Of a DNA stretch of 64,000 nt, positions 45,302 through 54,480 are shown in pieces; positions within the stretch are counted from its first letter, which is position 1, and every line of letters starts with the position of its first letter. The stretch is from Pararge aegeria (taxonomy: Eukaryota > Arthropoda > Insecta > Lepidoptera > Nymphalidae), in contig NC_053190.1 of assembly GCF_905163445.1 (NCBI RefSeq), positions 18,075,001 through 18,139,000 on the forward strand, read 5' to 3'. The notes under the pieces were generated by a model that was given only the letters and a program-made list of their open reading frames with translations, ran no database searches and was not told the origin of the DNA. A program made the translations under genes and the position numbers.

Positions 45302-45451
45302 GTATTCTCTGAACCAGCGGTCGGTAAACATCACAAAGTAAAAAGACCCTCTATACGAACCCATGAAAACTTAAGTGCTTATTACCTGTATTTTAAAAAT
45401 ATTTTTCTTTATCTATTTGCTATCCCCACTGCTTCATGCAAGCGAAACTAA

Positions 45452-45459
45452 TATAAAAG
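45452..45459 (+). promoter_or_regulatory. TATA box
   Basis: TATAAAAG, 63 bp upstream of the ATG at 45515 and about 32 bp from a TTCATA initiator-like site. Confidence 0.55.
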
Positions 45460-45514
45460 CTATCCTTTTTCTTAAATGTACTTCATATTCTAAGTTACCA
45501 CACAAAACTGCACA

Positions 45515-45636
45515 ATGACTGTCGAACTCAACGACTTTGTTTACGAAGAAGAAATGGTTGAGCTATGTCAAGCAGCGGAAGTTGAATTTGACTTAGTGAA
45601 CCTGTGTATACAAGTAGAAACCGATCAAGCTGCTTT
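45515..45636 (+). CDS. short exon, probable first exon of the polymerase gene
   Basis: From the ATG, 40 codons plus two bases run to a GTGAGT donor at 45637; read straight through it would stop after 41 codons. Its phase (2) fits the acceptor at 46112, which opens the polymerase frame. The motif EEEMVELC and the sequence around the ATG resemble the gene at 56442-56744 just inside the other TIR. Splicing is inferred from motifs only. Confidence 0.55.
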
Positions 45637-45716
45637 GTGAGTATATTTTCATTATTGTTTAAATTACATAAGAATACTTGTTGCATCTTGTCTGTTCTGA
45701 GAGTGGGGGCGTGCCA

Positions 45717-45724
45717 TATATAAA
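45717..45724 (+). promoter_or_regulatory. TATA box
   Basis: TATATAAA, with TCATTG some 32 bp downstream (arthropod initiator-like), before the ATG at 45786. Confidence 0.6.
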
Positions 45725-45785
45725 TGTTCGGATGATTCTTAGTTTTACTCATTGAGTAGTAAACTGTGAAAGCAAAATAATCACT

Positions 45786-46055
45786 ATGGAATCTTTAACC
45801 AACGATGACATTAGTGTATTCACTAAACCATTTGTGGTTAGTAAGATGCATAGGTATATACGATTGTGGTACATAAGTGATAAACTTCCGAGTTGGTTGT
45901 TAGAAGATCCAGACATAAAACCTTTTTATACCCCTTGTACGGATCACTTTACTTCCGCGTGTTCCATTTCAAGCGATGAAATTGATGGCGTGTTTCCTAT
46001 GATGGCGTACTGCGTAATGTGTATAAAAAATGGTAAATTATTACTAGTGTATTAG
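45786..46055 (+). CDS. unknown small Polinton protein
   Basis: 89 residues unspliced. It has several tryptophans and tyrosines (RLWYISDKLPSWLLEDP) and cysteines in the second half (C-x2-H...C...C-x2-C), which could bind zinc. A GTAAAT donor at 46033 could splice to the acceptor at 46112, replacing the last few residues with a short charged end and stopping at 46138. I recognise no family. The TATA box and its own initiator argue for a separate transcript. Confidence 0.55.
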   Translation: MESLTNDDISVFTKPFVVSKMHRYIRLWYISDKLPSWLLEDPDIKPFYTPCTDHFTSACSISSDEIDGVFPMMAYCVMCIKNGKLLLVY

Positions 46056-46077
46056 TAATGCTATTGCGTTTTAAGAT

Positions 46078-49000
46078 ATGTTATTTGATTTTATCATTTT
46101 AATTATTTTCAGATCAAGACAAAGTGGAGGAGGTGTAAAAAGAAAAATTGCTGTCACAAAATATTCTTCGAGTAAGCGTCCATTTTCTCAAGAGCCTTCA
46201 ACATCTGCTGCGGTGGTAACAACGAACCCAATACAGGAAGAAACAACTACATCTGTAAGTTCTACAAACAATAATACTATCGAATGCCCTAACTGCAAAG
46301 TATATGTTAACAGAAAATATTATACCAATCATCTTAAAAGCAAGACTCATAGCAAAAATGTTCTAAGTTTAAATCCCAACTTAAATAATGTTCAATTAAT
46401 AGAAACTGCTTTCGGACGGCGGATAGTAACGTACAGAATCCCCAATTCCACTAAAACTAGTTCTATATTCGAAACTCCTGAGCACTTTCTTAACACAATT
46501 AAAAATACTGTATATAATTTGCTTGATAATGCTTTAAAAGAGCATACTACAATAAAAGTAAATTTTATTTTACAAGGAGATTTTGTACAACCAACAAAAA
46601 ATATAGAAAATACTTTTGATTTTCAAACATTTAATTATATGTTTTGTTTAGGTGATGACATTAGTGTTATTTATTCTAGTAGCAGTACAGAAATTTCAAA
46701 TAAAATAAGTAATTTTGAAAAGAAAGACAGTGGATGGAGTCTTAAAAAAATAAAGTATATTGATATAAACATTAATAAATTTAACCCATTAAAAGGATCT
46801 TCTTATATAGATTTACCTTTAGACATTAAACATAAGCGGGCTATAATTAATGTAAAAAACAAAGATCATCAATGTTTTAAATGGGCAATACTTTCTGCTT
46901 TGCATCCAGTTAATAAAAATTCAGACAGAGTATCTTCATATTTATCTAAACAAAACTCTTTAAATTTCACAAATATCCCATTCCCGGTTAAATTAAAAGA
47001 TATTAATAAATTTGAGTGCTTTAATAATATAAGTATAAATGTTTTTGGTCTTGATCGTGATATAACAAATAAATCTACGAAAATAATTGGTCCACTATAT
47101 TTCACAAAATGTCGTAAACAAAATCATGTTAATTTATTATTCATTAACAATGGATCCAATGGTCATTATTGTTATATAAAAAATCTTTCTCGATTAGTCA
47201 GCCGACAAATAAATTTACATGAACATGCTACACATATTTGTGATGGTTGTCTGCTTTACTTTGAAACTAATTCTAAATTGAAAATTCATCAACAACATGA
47301 TTGTAATCACATCCGAACCGATTTACCGAACGCTGCGAGAGCTAAATTGACGTTTGATAAATATGAGAGGAAGTTAAAAGTACCTTTTGTTATTTATGCA
47401 GATTTTGAATCATTTTTAAATCCTATACAAGGCTGTGGTAATAATCCATCTACCTCGTATACTGAAAATATTCAGAGACACGATGAATACAGTTTTGGGT
47501 ACTATATAAAATGTGCATTTAATGATAGTTTGTCTAAGTATGAAACATATACGGGTAATAATTGTTCCAAAGTATTTATGGAGAGGTTAAGCGAAGACGT
47601 TAAACGGATTGTTAATCAAAACTTAACTGTGATTAACCCTCTTCCCCTCACGGTGGATATGAAGGATAAAATATCTGTCACTACTACATGTTATATATGT
47701 GATAAAGATCTCGATTCGGAACATAAAATAGATTTTAATAAATATACTGGTACCTTTGTAGGTGTCTGTCATACAAGTTGTGCAGAAAAGTTTGAAACCC
47801 CCAAATTTATTCCCATAATTTTACACAACCTAAGTAACTATGATGCTCATTTCATTGTGCATGCATTAAATTTTTCGGAGGGTGAAGTAAAGGTCATACC
47901 CCAAAATAAAGAGCGATATATTTCTTTTTCAAAAATTATACAAATAGGTGTTAATAAGATTGAATTAAGGTTCATTGATTCTTTGAAATTTTTGTCATGT
48001 AGTATAGATTCGTTATCGAAAAATTTAAATGATGAAAACTTTACTGAACTGAGTAGGAATTTTCAAAATATTGATGATCTTCGTTATTTAAAACGTAAAG
48101 GTATATATCCCTATGATTTTATGACTTCATTTGAATCTTTAAAGTTAACGTCACTTCCCACACAAGAACAGTTTTTTAATACACTAACTAACAGTGCAGT
48201 ATCAAATGAGGATTATAGACATGTTACGGAAGTTTGGGTTCATTTTAAATGTCGTGATATGGGTGACTATTCTGACTTATACCTAAAAACAGATGTACTT
48301 CTTTTAACTGATATATTTGAAAATTTTAGAAACGTATGTATTAAAACATATGATTTAGATCCCGTTCAATATTATACAGCACCGGGACTTAGTTGGGATG
48401 CAATGTTGAAGTATACACAAGTGACATTAGAGCTACTAACAGATTTTGATAAAATAGCTTTTGTAAAATCCGGTATACGTGGTGGTGTCTCCCAATGCAG
48501 CAACCGTTATGCACAAGCTAATAATAAATTTATGCCAAACTTTGATGAGCAAGTTCAATCATCTTATATTACGTACTTAGATGCTAACAATTTATATGGT
48601 TGGGCTATGTCTCAGTATCTTCCTACGGGTGGTTTTGAATGGGTGGATTGTAATACTGATTTTAATATTCCAATTGATTCTGATGTAGGATATATTCTTG
48701 AAGTCGATTTAGAATATCCACAAGATTTGCATAATCTGCATTCCGATTTTCCACTATGCCCAGAGAATATTTTAGCTGGAGGAAGCAAGCATTTAAAATT
48801 AGTTCCAAATTTATATGATAAAAATAAATATGTAATTCATTACAGAAACCTTAAACAATCTCTTGAAATGGGGTTAAAACTAAAAAAAGTCCATAGAATT
48901 TTAAAATTTCAACAGAGTCCTTGGTTACAAAAATATATTGATTTAAATACAAAACTACGTACCTCTGCTCATTCCGATTTTGAAAAAGACTTTTATAAAC

Positions 49001-49806
49001 TAATGAATAATTCAATATTTGGGAAAACTATGGAAAACATTGAAAAACGAGTGGATGTTAAATTATGTATGCATTGGGAAGATAGGGGTAAAGTCAGAGG
49101 TGCTCAAAAACTTATTGCGAGACCTGAGTTTCATAGCCTTTCAATATTCTCAGAAAATTTTGTCGCTATTCAACTTAAAAAAACGAAACTATTTTACAAT
49201 AAACCCATATATTTAGGACTTTGTATTTTAGATATTTCTAAAACCCTCATGTATGATTTCCACTATAACTACATGAAAAAAAAATATGGATCCAATTGTA
49301 AAATGTTGTATACTGACACTGACAGCTTCATATATCAAATTTTTACTGACAATTTTTATGCTGATATTAAACCTGATTTAAACAAATATTTTGATACTTC
49401 AGACTACTGTTCTAATAACACATATGGTTTTCCTTTATTAAATAAAAAAAAAATTGGCTATTTCAAAGATGAAAATAACGGGACAATTGTCACAGAATTT
49501 GTTGGTTTAAGATCAAAAATGTATGCCATAAATTCATTAGATAAATTCGTTGCAAAAGCAAAAGGAGTTAACAAATCAGTTACTAAAACATTCCAAATGG
49601 AAAATTATAAAACAGTTCTATTCAAAAAGAAAAATGAGATATGTGAAATGTATAGATTTCGATCAATAAAACATGTTATATTTACCCAAAAAAATAATAA
49701 AATATCACTTTCACATTCTGATACAAAACGATTTTTTATCAATAACTCTACTGAAACATTAGCTTGGGGTCACTACAAAATTAATTTGCTCAATACTGAA
49801 TCATGA
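46078..49806 (+). CDS. POLB: protein-primed DNA polymerase B
   Basis: Replicates the linear element from a protein primer, as in adenoviruses and Bam35-like phages. In order: a C2H2-like finger (CPNCKVYVNRKYYTNHLKS, near 65), the Polinton N-terminal block CFKWAILSALHP, a second finger (CDGCLLYF...H..C), exonuclease motifs YADFES (about 441) and HNLSNYDAHF (about 581), polymerase motif A DANNLYGWAMS (about 833), motif B KLMNNSIFGK (about 973), motif C YTDTDS (about 1077) and a late K-x-Y (SKMYA, about 1142). No lesions. The annotated ATG lies in what looks like an intron tail; residues before RQSGGG are probably supplied by an upstream exon (45515-45636). Size without the leader is about 1,230 residues. 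Confidence 0.96.
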   Translation: MLFDFIILIIFRSRQSGGGVKRKIAVTKYSSSKRPFSQEPSTSAAVVTTNPIQEETTTSVSSTNNNTIECPNCKVYVNRKYYTNHLKSKTHSKNVLSLNPNLNNVQLIETAFGRRIVTYRIPNSTKTSSIFETPEHFLNTIKNTVYNLLDNALKEHTTIKVNFILQGDFVQPTKNIENTFDFQTFNYMFCLGDDISVIYSSSSTEISNKISNFEKKDSGWSLKKIKYIDININKFNPLKGSSYIDLPLDIKHKRAIINVKNKDHQCFKWAILSALHPVNKNSDRVSSYLSKQNSLNFTNIPFPVKLKDINKFECFNNISINVFGLDRDITNKSTKIIGPLYFTKCRKQNHVNLLFINNGSNGHYCYIKNLSRLVSRQINLHEHATHICDGCLLYFETNSKLKIHQQHDCNHIRTDLPNAARAKLTFDKYERKLKVPFVIYADFESFLNPIQGCGNNPSTSYTENIQRHDEYSFGYYIKCAFNDSLSKYETYTGNNCSKVFMERLSEDVKRIVNQNLTVINPLPLTVDMKDKISVTTTCYICDKDLDSEHKIDFNKYTGTFVGVCHTSCAEKFETPKFIPIILHNLSNYDAHFIVHALNFSEGEVKVIPQNKERYISFSKIIQIGVNKIELRFIDSLKFLSCSIDSLSKNLNDENFTELSRNFQNIDDLRYLKRKGIYPYDFMTSFESLKLTSLPTQEQFFNTLTNSAVSNEDYRHVTEVWVHFKCRDMGDYSDLYLKTDVLLLTDIFENFRNVCIKTYDLDPVQYYTAPGLSWDAMLKYTQVTLELLTDFDKIAFVKSGIRGGVSQCSNRYAQANNKFMPNFDEQVQSSYITYLDANNLYGWAMSQYLPTGGFEWVDCNTDFNIPIDSDVGYILEVDLEYPQDLHNLHSDFPLCPENILAGGSKHLKLVPNLYDKNKYVIHYRNLKQSLEMGLKLKKVHRILKFQQSPWLQKYIDLNTKLRTSAHSDFEKDFYKLMNNSIFGKTMENIEKRVDVKLCMHWEDRGKVRGAQKLIARPEFHSLSIFSENFVAIQLKKTKLFYNKPIYLGLCILDISKTLMYDFHYNYMKKKYGSNCKMLYTDTDSFIYQIFTDNFYADIKPDLNKYFDTSDYCSNNTYGFPLLNKKKIGYFKDENNGTIVTEFVGLRSKMYAINSLDKFVAKAKGVNKSVTKTFQMENYKTVLFKKKNEICEMYRFRSIKHVIFTQKNNKISLSHSDTKRFFINNSTETLAWGHYKINLLNTES

Positions 49807-50221
49807 GTTTTATCGATGGTATTTGTTTGTAGAACAAGTTTTCTCTATACTTAATAAACTTATTTGTTATAATTTTTTTTTAAATGTATTTGATTATTAT
49901 TAGTAATGTTATTTTTTTACTTTCAACAGAGAAGGCTATGAAAAATATAATAAATAAAAGGAAAGCCATGTTAGCTATAAAGTTCTTTAATCATTAATAT
50001 TGATGAATAATTTAGCTGACATACAAAGATGTATTAAAACTGTAAATAATGTAGACTACAAATAATTGTATTATGTATTAAAGGTGTATAAAATCGATTT
50101 CATTGTAATATTAACATTTTATTAAGCATATTATATTTGTGACTTTAAAATACTGTTATATTATTTTTTTAACCCATTCCCTGTTCTACCATAACCAAGA
50201 CAGCACGTACCACTTCACAAA
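49807..50221. other. POLB-ATPase spacer
   Basis: The only noncoding gap above 300 bp among the late-side genes. AATAAA at 49853-49858 serves POLB; the rest is AT-rich and probably holds the promoter of the capsid gene block. Confidence 0.55.
49853..49858 (+). terminator. poly(A) signal of POLB
   Basis: AATAAA 47 bases after the stop codon. Confidence 0.55.
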
Positions 50222-50866
50222 ATGTATCATTTTTTACATCCATTTACTGCTATAGTAGCAGGTCCAAGTGGTTGTGGTAAATCAAACTTTGTAACAACTT
50301 TTTTAAAAAACTGTACTAATTTATGCAGCACACATTTTTCTCAAGTTTTATGGTGTTATGATGAAATGCAACCTCTTTATAATTTAGAAAATGTAACGTA
50401 TGTACAAGGAATTCCTGAAATGAGTATGTTTGATGGTCAGCAACCGCGTTTAGTAATAATTGATGATCTCATGCGAGAGTCTGATGGTCGCATCGTTGAT
50501 ATTTTTACTAAAGGTAGTCATCACAGAAATTTAAGCGTGTTTTACATTACACAAAATTTATTTCATCAAGGTAGAGGACAACGAGATATTTCTCTGAATA
50601 CAAGCTATATTATTTACTTCAAAAATCCCAGAGACCGGACGCAAATACGTCATTTAGCACGCCAGGTGTTTCCAGATAATTCAAAATTTGTCGAAGAGGC
50701 CTATAAAGATGCAACTGTGGAACCTCATGGCTACTTAATGGTTGATTTGAAACAAAATACAAATGACGCATGTCGTTTTAAAACTAAAATTGACCCCTCT
50801 ACTAATGACTGTGTAGTATATGTCCCTAAGAAGGGGTTTAAAATATGGTGTGCAGCACTCGATTAA
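50222..50866 (+). CDS. ATP: genome-packaging ATPase (FtsK/HerA/A32-like)
   Basis: Motor predicted to pump element DNA into capsids. 214 residues, the normal Polinton size. Walker A is GPSGCGKS at 14-21, Walker B LVIIDDLM with the aspartates near 81-82; FYITQNLFHQGR follows as the sensor-like glutamine/asparagine region, then SYIIYFKNPRD. The start lies directly before the conserved HPFTAIVAGPS, so it is well fixed. It leads the block of virion genes. Confidence 0.93.
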   Translation: MYHFLHPFTAIVAGPSGCGKSNFVTTFLKNCTNLCSTHFSQVLWCYDEMQPLYNLENVTYVQGIPEMSMFDGQQPRLVIIDDLMRESDGRIVDIFTKGSHHRNLSVFYITQNLFHQGRGQRDISLNTSYIIYFKNPRDRTQIRHLARQVFPDNSKFVEEAYKDATVEPHGYLMVDLKQNTNDACRFKTKIDPSTNDCVVYVPKKGFKIWCAALD

Positions 50867-50881
50867 TGTCAGTAACAAATA

Positions 50882-51115
50882 ATGGTTGAAGGCAACACGA
50901 CGTTACACATAAAAAAGTTAAGATTTGCATTGCAAACATTTAAACCAAAATATCGTAAAATTTTACTTCGTTCTCTTAAAAAAGAGGAAATAAATTGTGT
51001 ATGTGAATATATCAAAGAAATTTTTAAAGACGATACCCCGAAATATAAAGAAGCAAGAGAACCCATCTTAAGCATAGTAAAACTGAATTGCTTTTTTTCT
51101 ACAAATGTGATTTAA
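50882..51115 (+). CDS. small basic Polinton protein, shorter paralogue
   Basis: 77 residues. FKPKYRKILLRSLKKEEINC aligns by eye with LKPKYRTALLKVCKDEEIDC in the next gene, including a cysteine-containing helix (CVCEYIKEIF / CISECIFNIL). The basic C-terminal half of the neighbour is missing. Proteins of this pattern accompany many Polintons and are thought to be virion or DNA-binding components; function is unproven. Confidence 0.75.
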   Translation: MVEGNTTLHIKKLRFALQTFKPKYRKILLRSLKKEEINCVCEYIKEIFKDDTPKYKEAREPILSIVKLNCFFSTNVI

Positions 51116-51137
51116 ATATTAAAATACGAACATAATA

Positions 51138-51419
51138 ATGTTTGGACGTGTAAAAACTCATAAAGATTTATTAAGGGCTTTACTTACGCTTAAACCTAAA
51201 TATCGTACAGCGTTATTAAAAGTTTGCAAAGACGAAGAAATTGATTGCATTAGTGAATGTATTTTTAATATATTGAATGGTAAAGTACCTTTGAAGGATA
51301 GTGAGAAGGGTAAACTGAAAAAACACAAAACAATTCTAAGAAAATTAATTAAAAAAGGAAAAGGTAAAGTAAGAAAGCGTATTATTATTCAGCAAGGAGG
51401 AATGGATTGTTTAACTTAG
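51138..51419 (+). CDS. small basic Polinton protein (core-like)
   Basis: 93 residues. The N-terminal half is a helical motif shared with the preceding gene. The C-terminal half is strongly basic (KKHKTILRKLIKKGKGKVRK) and ends in QQGG, similar to the glycine-rich ends of related Polinton proteins. A DNA-condensing core protein is a reasonable guess, not shown. Confidence 0.8.
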   Translation: MFGRVKTHKDLLRALLTLKPKYRTALLKVCKDEEIDCISECIFNILNGKVPLKDSEKGKLKKHKTILRKLIKKGKGKVRKRIIIQQGGMDCLT

Positions 51420-51426
51420 TATAAAA

Positions 51427-52185
51427 ATGGAGTACACTAAAAAAATGATTCTTATTGAACCAGAGGTAATTGAACGCTTAAAATCAGAAAATACGATACA
51501 TGAAGACTCATTATCAAGATTAGACAAAGAAATGAAAAATATACTAAAAAGTAAAATGGACGACCGTGAAAAATGGTCATTGTATATGCAAATTTTACAA
51601 AGATATCTTCACCTTACCAGAGAAGAGAGGAGACCATTAAAACTACCCGTGACTATAGAGAATGAGCAAAAGCACGATACTGAATTGCTTAAAAAGGAGA
51701 GCAAAGACAATTATTCTGCAGTTTGTGAGGACTCTGAAGATGAAAAGCACGCATGTGGTTCTTCAATTGATATTTCTTACACAACCACTTATATAAACAA
51801 ACTTATACCAAAAACGTACAAAAAAAAGGGTGAAATATTGTTAAATACTCTCCTAAACCATAAAGACAAAATTAGGTGGAAAAATGATGGGGTATTAGTG
51901 TTAGATAATGAAGTTATAGATGATAGTAATATTGTTGATCTAGTGAATTATACGTTAAGATCATTAAAACGACCTAAACCTATCGGATGGGAAAAATTTA
52001 TTGTTGCTCTAAAAAATATAGAAGTTCCTTCGACTTGTATTGGTAATCCGCAAGCTTTTGAAAATATTAGTAATAAATCACCAAAATTCAGAAGACGTAG
52101 TACCTCAAATGATGGTGAGAGTCTTGAAACTCAAAAATCATTAAGAAAAAAACACGACATTTGGGAAAGATGGAATCCATACTAG
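51427..52185 (+). CDS. conserved Polinton protein of unknown function
   Basis: 252 residues. The N-terminus is charged and helical (DKEMKNILKSKMDDREKWSL then MQILQRYLHL). An acidic linker follows, then a C-terminal domain LIPKTYKKKGEILLNTLL ... NIVDLVNYTLRSLKRP. The same two-part layout is found in proteins of other Polintons next to the ATPase or integrase. It overlaps the integrase frame by 25 nt. No catalytic motif is visible. Confidence 0.75.
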   Translation: MEYTKKMILIEPEVIERLKSENTIHEDSLSRLDKEMKNILKSKMDDREKWSLYMQILQRYLHLTREERRPLKLPVTIENEQKHDTELLKKESKDNYSAVCEDSEDEKHACGSSIDISYTTTYINKLIPKTYKKKGEILLNTLLNHKDKIRWKNDGVLVLDNEVIDDSNIVDLVNYTLRSLKRPKPIGWEKFIVALKNIEVPSTCIGNPQAFENISNKSPKFRRRSTSNDGESLETQKSLRKKHDIWERWNPY

Positions 52186-53255
52186 ACATAAATGATATCT
52201 ATTACGACATTTCGAACCCAGCTGGTTACAGTAGCATAGATCACTTGGTAAGAGCATTAAAGGGTAAAATGAATAGGAAACAAGTAAAAGAGTGGTTGCA
52301 AGCTCAAGAAACTTATACGTTACATAAGCCTGTGCATCGGAAATTCCCCAGAAACAAATACATATTATCTAATTTTAATGAACTTTGGCAGGCTGATTTA
52401 AGCGATATGCGTACTTATTCTCAATATAATGAAGGTTTTAACTATATTCTGTGTGTTATTGATGTTTTTAGTAAATATGCTTTTGCAAGAGCACTTAAAA
52501 AGAAAAATTCTAAAAATATAAAACAAGCATTTGAAAGCATATTTACCGAAGCTAAAGCAACTCCCACCCACTTACAATCTGATAAAGGTACTGAATTTGT
52601 GTCAAAAGATGTTAGACAATACTTTAAAAGTAAAAATATGAATTACTATACAACCAATAACCCAGATATTAAAGCTAGTATAGTTGAGAGATTTCAAAGG
52701 ACACTAAAAACCAGAATGTGGCGTTATTTCACTCACAAAAATACCTATACTTATATTAATGTTTTACAAGATTTACTCTATGCTTATAACCATAGCTTTC
52801 ATTCCAGTATAAAAATGTGTCCATTTGAAGTTAATGTAGATAATATCATGAAAGTATGGAACAATTTATATGGAAGCCTCAACAATAAAGTTAGTGTTAC
52901 AAAGCAGACTAAGTTTTCAATCGGTGATCACGTGAGGATAACGAAATATAAACACATTTTCCAAAAAGGATATGAAACTAATTGGAGTGATGAAATATTT
53001 ATAATAACGGGTATAAAAAATAGTATGCGTAAGGTGGTCTATACCATCACAGATCTTCAAGATGAGCCTATTGTAGGTACTTTCTATGAGGATGAATTGC
53101 AAAAAGTAACATATGACCCCACCACTCAATATAATATTGATAAAATACTATGCTCTCGCTATTCAGGTAACAGAAAACAATTGCTTGTCAAGTGGAAAGG
53201 TTATCCGGATAAGTTTAACAGTTGGATTTTAGAATCCAGCCTTAAAAAGTTATGA
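52161..53255 (+). CDS. INT: retrovirus-like integrase with C-terminal chromodomain
   Basis: Joins element ends to host DNA and makes 6-bp duplications. Up to 364 residues; the more likely ATG is codon 4 (52170). An N-terminal helical part (DHLVRALKGKMNRKQVKEWL, LHKPVHRKFPRN) precedes the rve core with D79 (LWQADLSDM), D141 (LQSDKGTEF) and E176 (ASIVERFQR), a DDE triad with about 35 residues between the last two. The end (residues about 325-364) is a chromodomain, YNIDKILCSRYSG then LLVKWKGYP and W-I-L-E, which may read histone marks to choose targets. No reverse transcriptase or gag is nearby, which rules out an LTR element. Confidence 0.95.
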   Translation: MGKMESILDINDIYYDISNPAGYSSIDHLVRALKGKMNRKQVKEWLQAQETYTLHKPVHRKFPRNKYILSNFNELWQADLSDMRTYSQYNEGFNYILCVIDVFSKYAFARALKKKNSKNIKQAFESIFTEAKATPTHLQSDKGTEFVSKDVRQYFKSKNMNYYTTNNPDIKASIVERFQRTLKTRMWRYFTHKNTYTYINVLQDLLYAYNHSFHSSIKMCPFEVNVDNIMKVWNNLYGSLNNKVSVTKQTKFSIGDHVRITKYKHIFQKGYETNWSDEIFIITGIKNSMRKVVYTITDLQDEPIVGTFYEDELQKVTYDPTTQYNIDKILCSRYSGNRKQLLVKWKGYPDKFNSWILESSLKKL

Positions 53256-54022
53256 TGGAAGAAAATTTTTATTTAACCTTACTTAGTAATAGTTCAATGG
53301 AGTACTTCCCAGAAAACACGACGACCAAGTTCTCAACCAAATTACCAAAATCACTTATTTTGGAAGGAGAATGGTATATTGGAGTTGTTGAAATTCAATA
53401 TCCTTGTACTATGTATACAGTTCGGGAATCAGAAAACGTTATTTATACATCAAAATGGATTATGATACCTGATGAAGATATAATTTCATTAGTACACTAT
53501 AGAAGCTATATTCCTGCTATGAATTATGATAGCATTCAACATCTTGTAGCTGAATTAAACAAACATACTGATACTCAACTTATGTTTAATTATGATGAAA
53601 TAAAAAGTCAAGTATCAGTAGTATGTATGGATAATGCAATTGATGTACTTAAGTTGTCAACCAAGTTATGTTTACAGCTAGGGTTTGAACCAAATACAAA
53701 TCTAATTCAAAATAAAACTGGAACATATCCTTATAATTTAAAATTAGGATTACCCTCTCAATTGTTTATTTATTGTGATATTATCGAACCACAAATTGTT
53801 GGAGATGTTATGGCCCCTCTTCTTAGAATCGTTCCACTTGATCCTACAGTCTATGTATACGGGGCAAACAAAATGCATATTTTTTCACCACCTCATTACC
53901 TACCTCTCATGCGAAGAGAGTTTTATGTAATAGAAATAGATATAAGAACGAGTACAGGTCGAAAAGTACCATTCCAGTTTGGGACGACGTGTATTAAAGT
54001 ACATTTTAAGAGAATCAAGTGA
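53252..54022 (+). CDS. minor capsid protein (penton, single jelly roll)
   Basis: 256 residues. It begins EENFYLTLLSNSSMEYFPEN, followed by NTTTKFSTKLPKSL and EGEWYIGVVEIQYP, the standard opening of Polinton penton homologues. The ATG overlaps the integrase stop (ATGA), pointing to coupled expression. The protein is predicted to fill the vertices of the capsid. Confidence 0.92.
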   Translation: MMEENFYLTLLSNSSMEYFPENTTTKFSTKLPKSLILEGEWYIGVVEIQYPCTMYTVRESENVIYTSKWIMIPDEDIISLVHYRSYIPAMNYDSIQHLVAELNKHTDTQLMFNYDEIKSQVSVVCMDNAIDVLKLSTKLCLQLGFEPNTNLIQNKTGTYPYNLKLGLPSQLFIYCDIIEPQIVGDVMAPLLRIVPLDPTVYVYGANKMHIFSPPHYLPLMRREFYVIEIDIRTSTGRKVPFQFGTTCIKVHFKRIK

Positions 54023-54471
54023 AAAAACTTCCATTCAAAATGCCTTGCCCATACTTACATTATTATTCTCATCAAGCTGGTACAGGTATAGGTGCAATTT
54101 ACAAGGGTGCACCGTATCAGCGGGGTCATGGTATAGGTAGTTTTTTGGGTGGATTATTTAGATCTGTTCTTCCACTTTTGAAAAATGGTGCAAAAGTTGT
54201 CGGTAAAGAAGCTCTGAATGCTGGTGTGGGTTTATTATCCGACATGTTGAATGTACAACCAATAGATGAATCTATCAGATCACGTTTTAAAACAGCAACT
54301 TCGAATCTAAAACAAAAAGCTGATAAAAAAATTGAGTCCATCATGAACGGATCAGGATATAAAATTAGACGGCAAAAAAGAAAACGTGTCACTTCCAAAA
54401 ACACTCTCAAACAGAAAGGTTCTAAGAAAATTAAACATAGTAATATTCAGGATATTTTTTTTAAAAGTTAA
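54019..54471 (+). CDS. protein VI/pX-like capsid-interior protein
   Basis: 150 residues, overlapping the penton stop by 4 nt. The N-terminal half is glycine-rich and amphipathic (APYQRGHGIGSFLGGLFRS, LLKNGAKVVGKEALNAGVG); the C-terminal half is basic (YKIRRQKRKRV). MNGSG at 109-113 fits the adenain consensus (M/I/L)-x-G-x-G, suggesting cleavage by the element's own protease. Glycine-rich, membrane-active proteins of this kind occur beside the penton in many Polintons and resemble adenovirus protein VI in layout. Role inferred. Confidence 0.75.
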   Translation: MKKLPFKMPCPYLHYYSHQAGTGIGAIYKGAPYQRGHGIGSFLGGLFRSVLPLLKNGAKVVGKEALNAGVGLLSDMLNVQPIDESIRSRFKTATSNLKQKADKKIESIMNGSGYKIRRQKRKRVTSKNTLKQKGSKKIKHSNIQDIFFKS

Positions 54472-54480
54472 AATTTAAAA

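Larger units (their letters stand above)
42998..45355 (+). repeat. Polinton left terminal inverted repeat, 2,358 bp
   Basis: Pairs with 56947-59304 base by base (left x pairs with 102302 minus x), so there is no net indel. The one difference I found is T at 43307 against the base pairing with 58995. It includes a terminal hairpin, a block of tandem repeats and a spliced gene. Confidence 0.95.

Noticed and set aside
46078..46112. Polymerase start at the first ATG of the long frame
   Set aside because: These bases look like a branch point and pyrimidine tract ending in TTTTCAG; the codons are probably intronic.
52161..53255. LTR retrotransposon suggested by the integrase
   Set aside because: No gag, protease-RT polyprotein or LTRs; the neighbours are capsid genes and a protein-primed polymerase.
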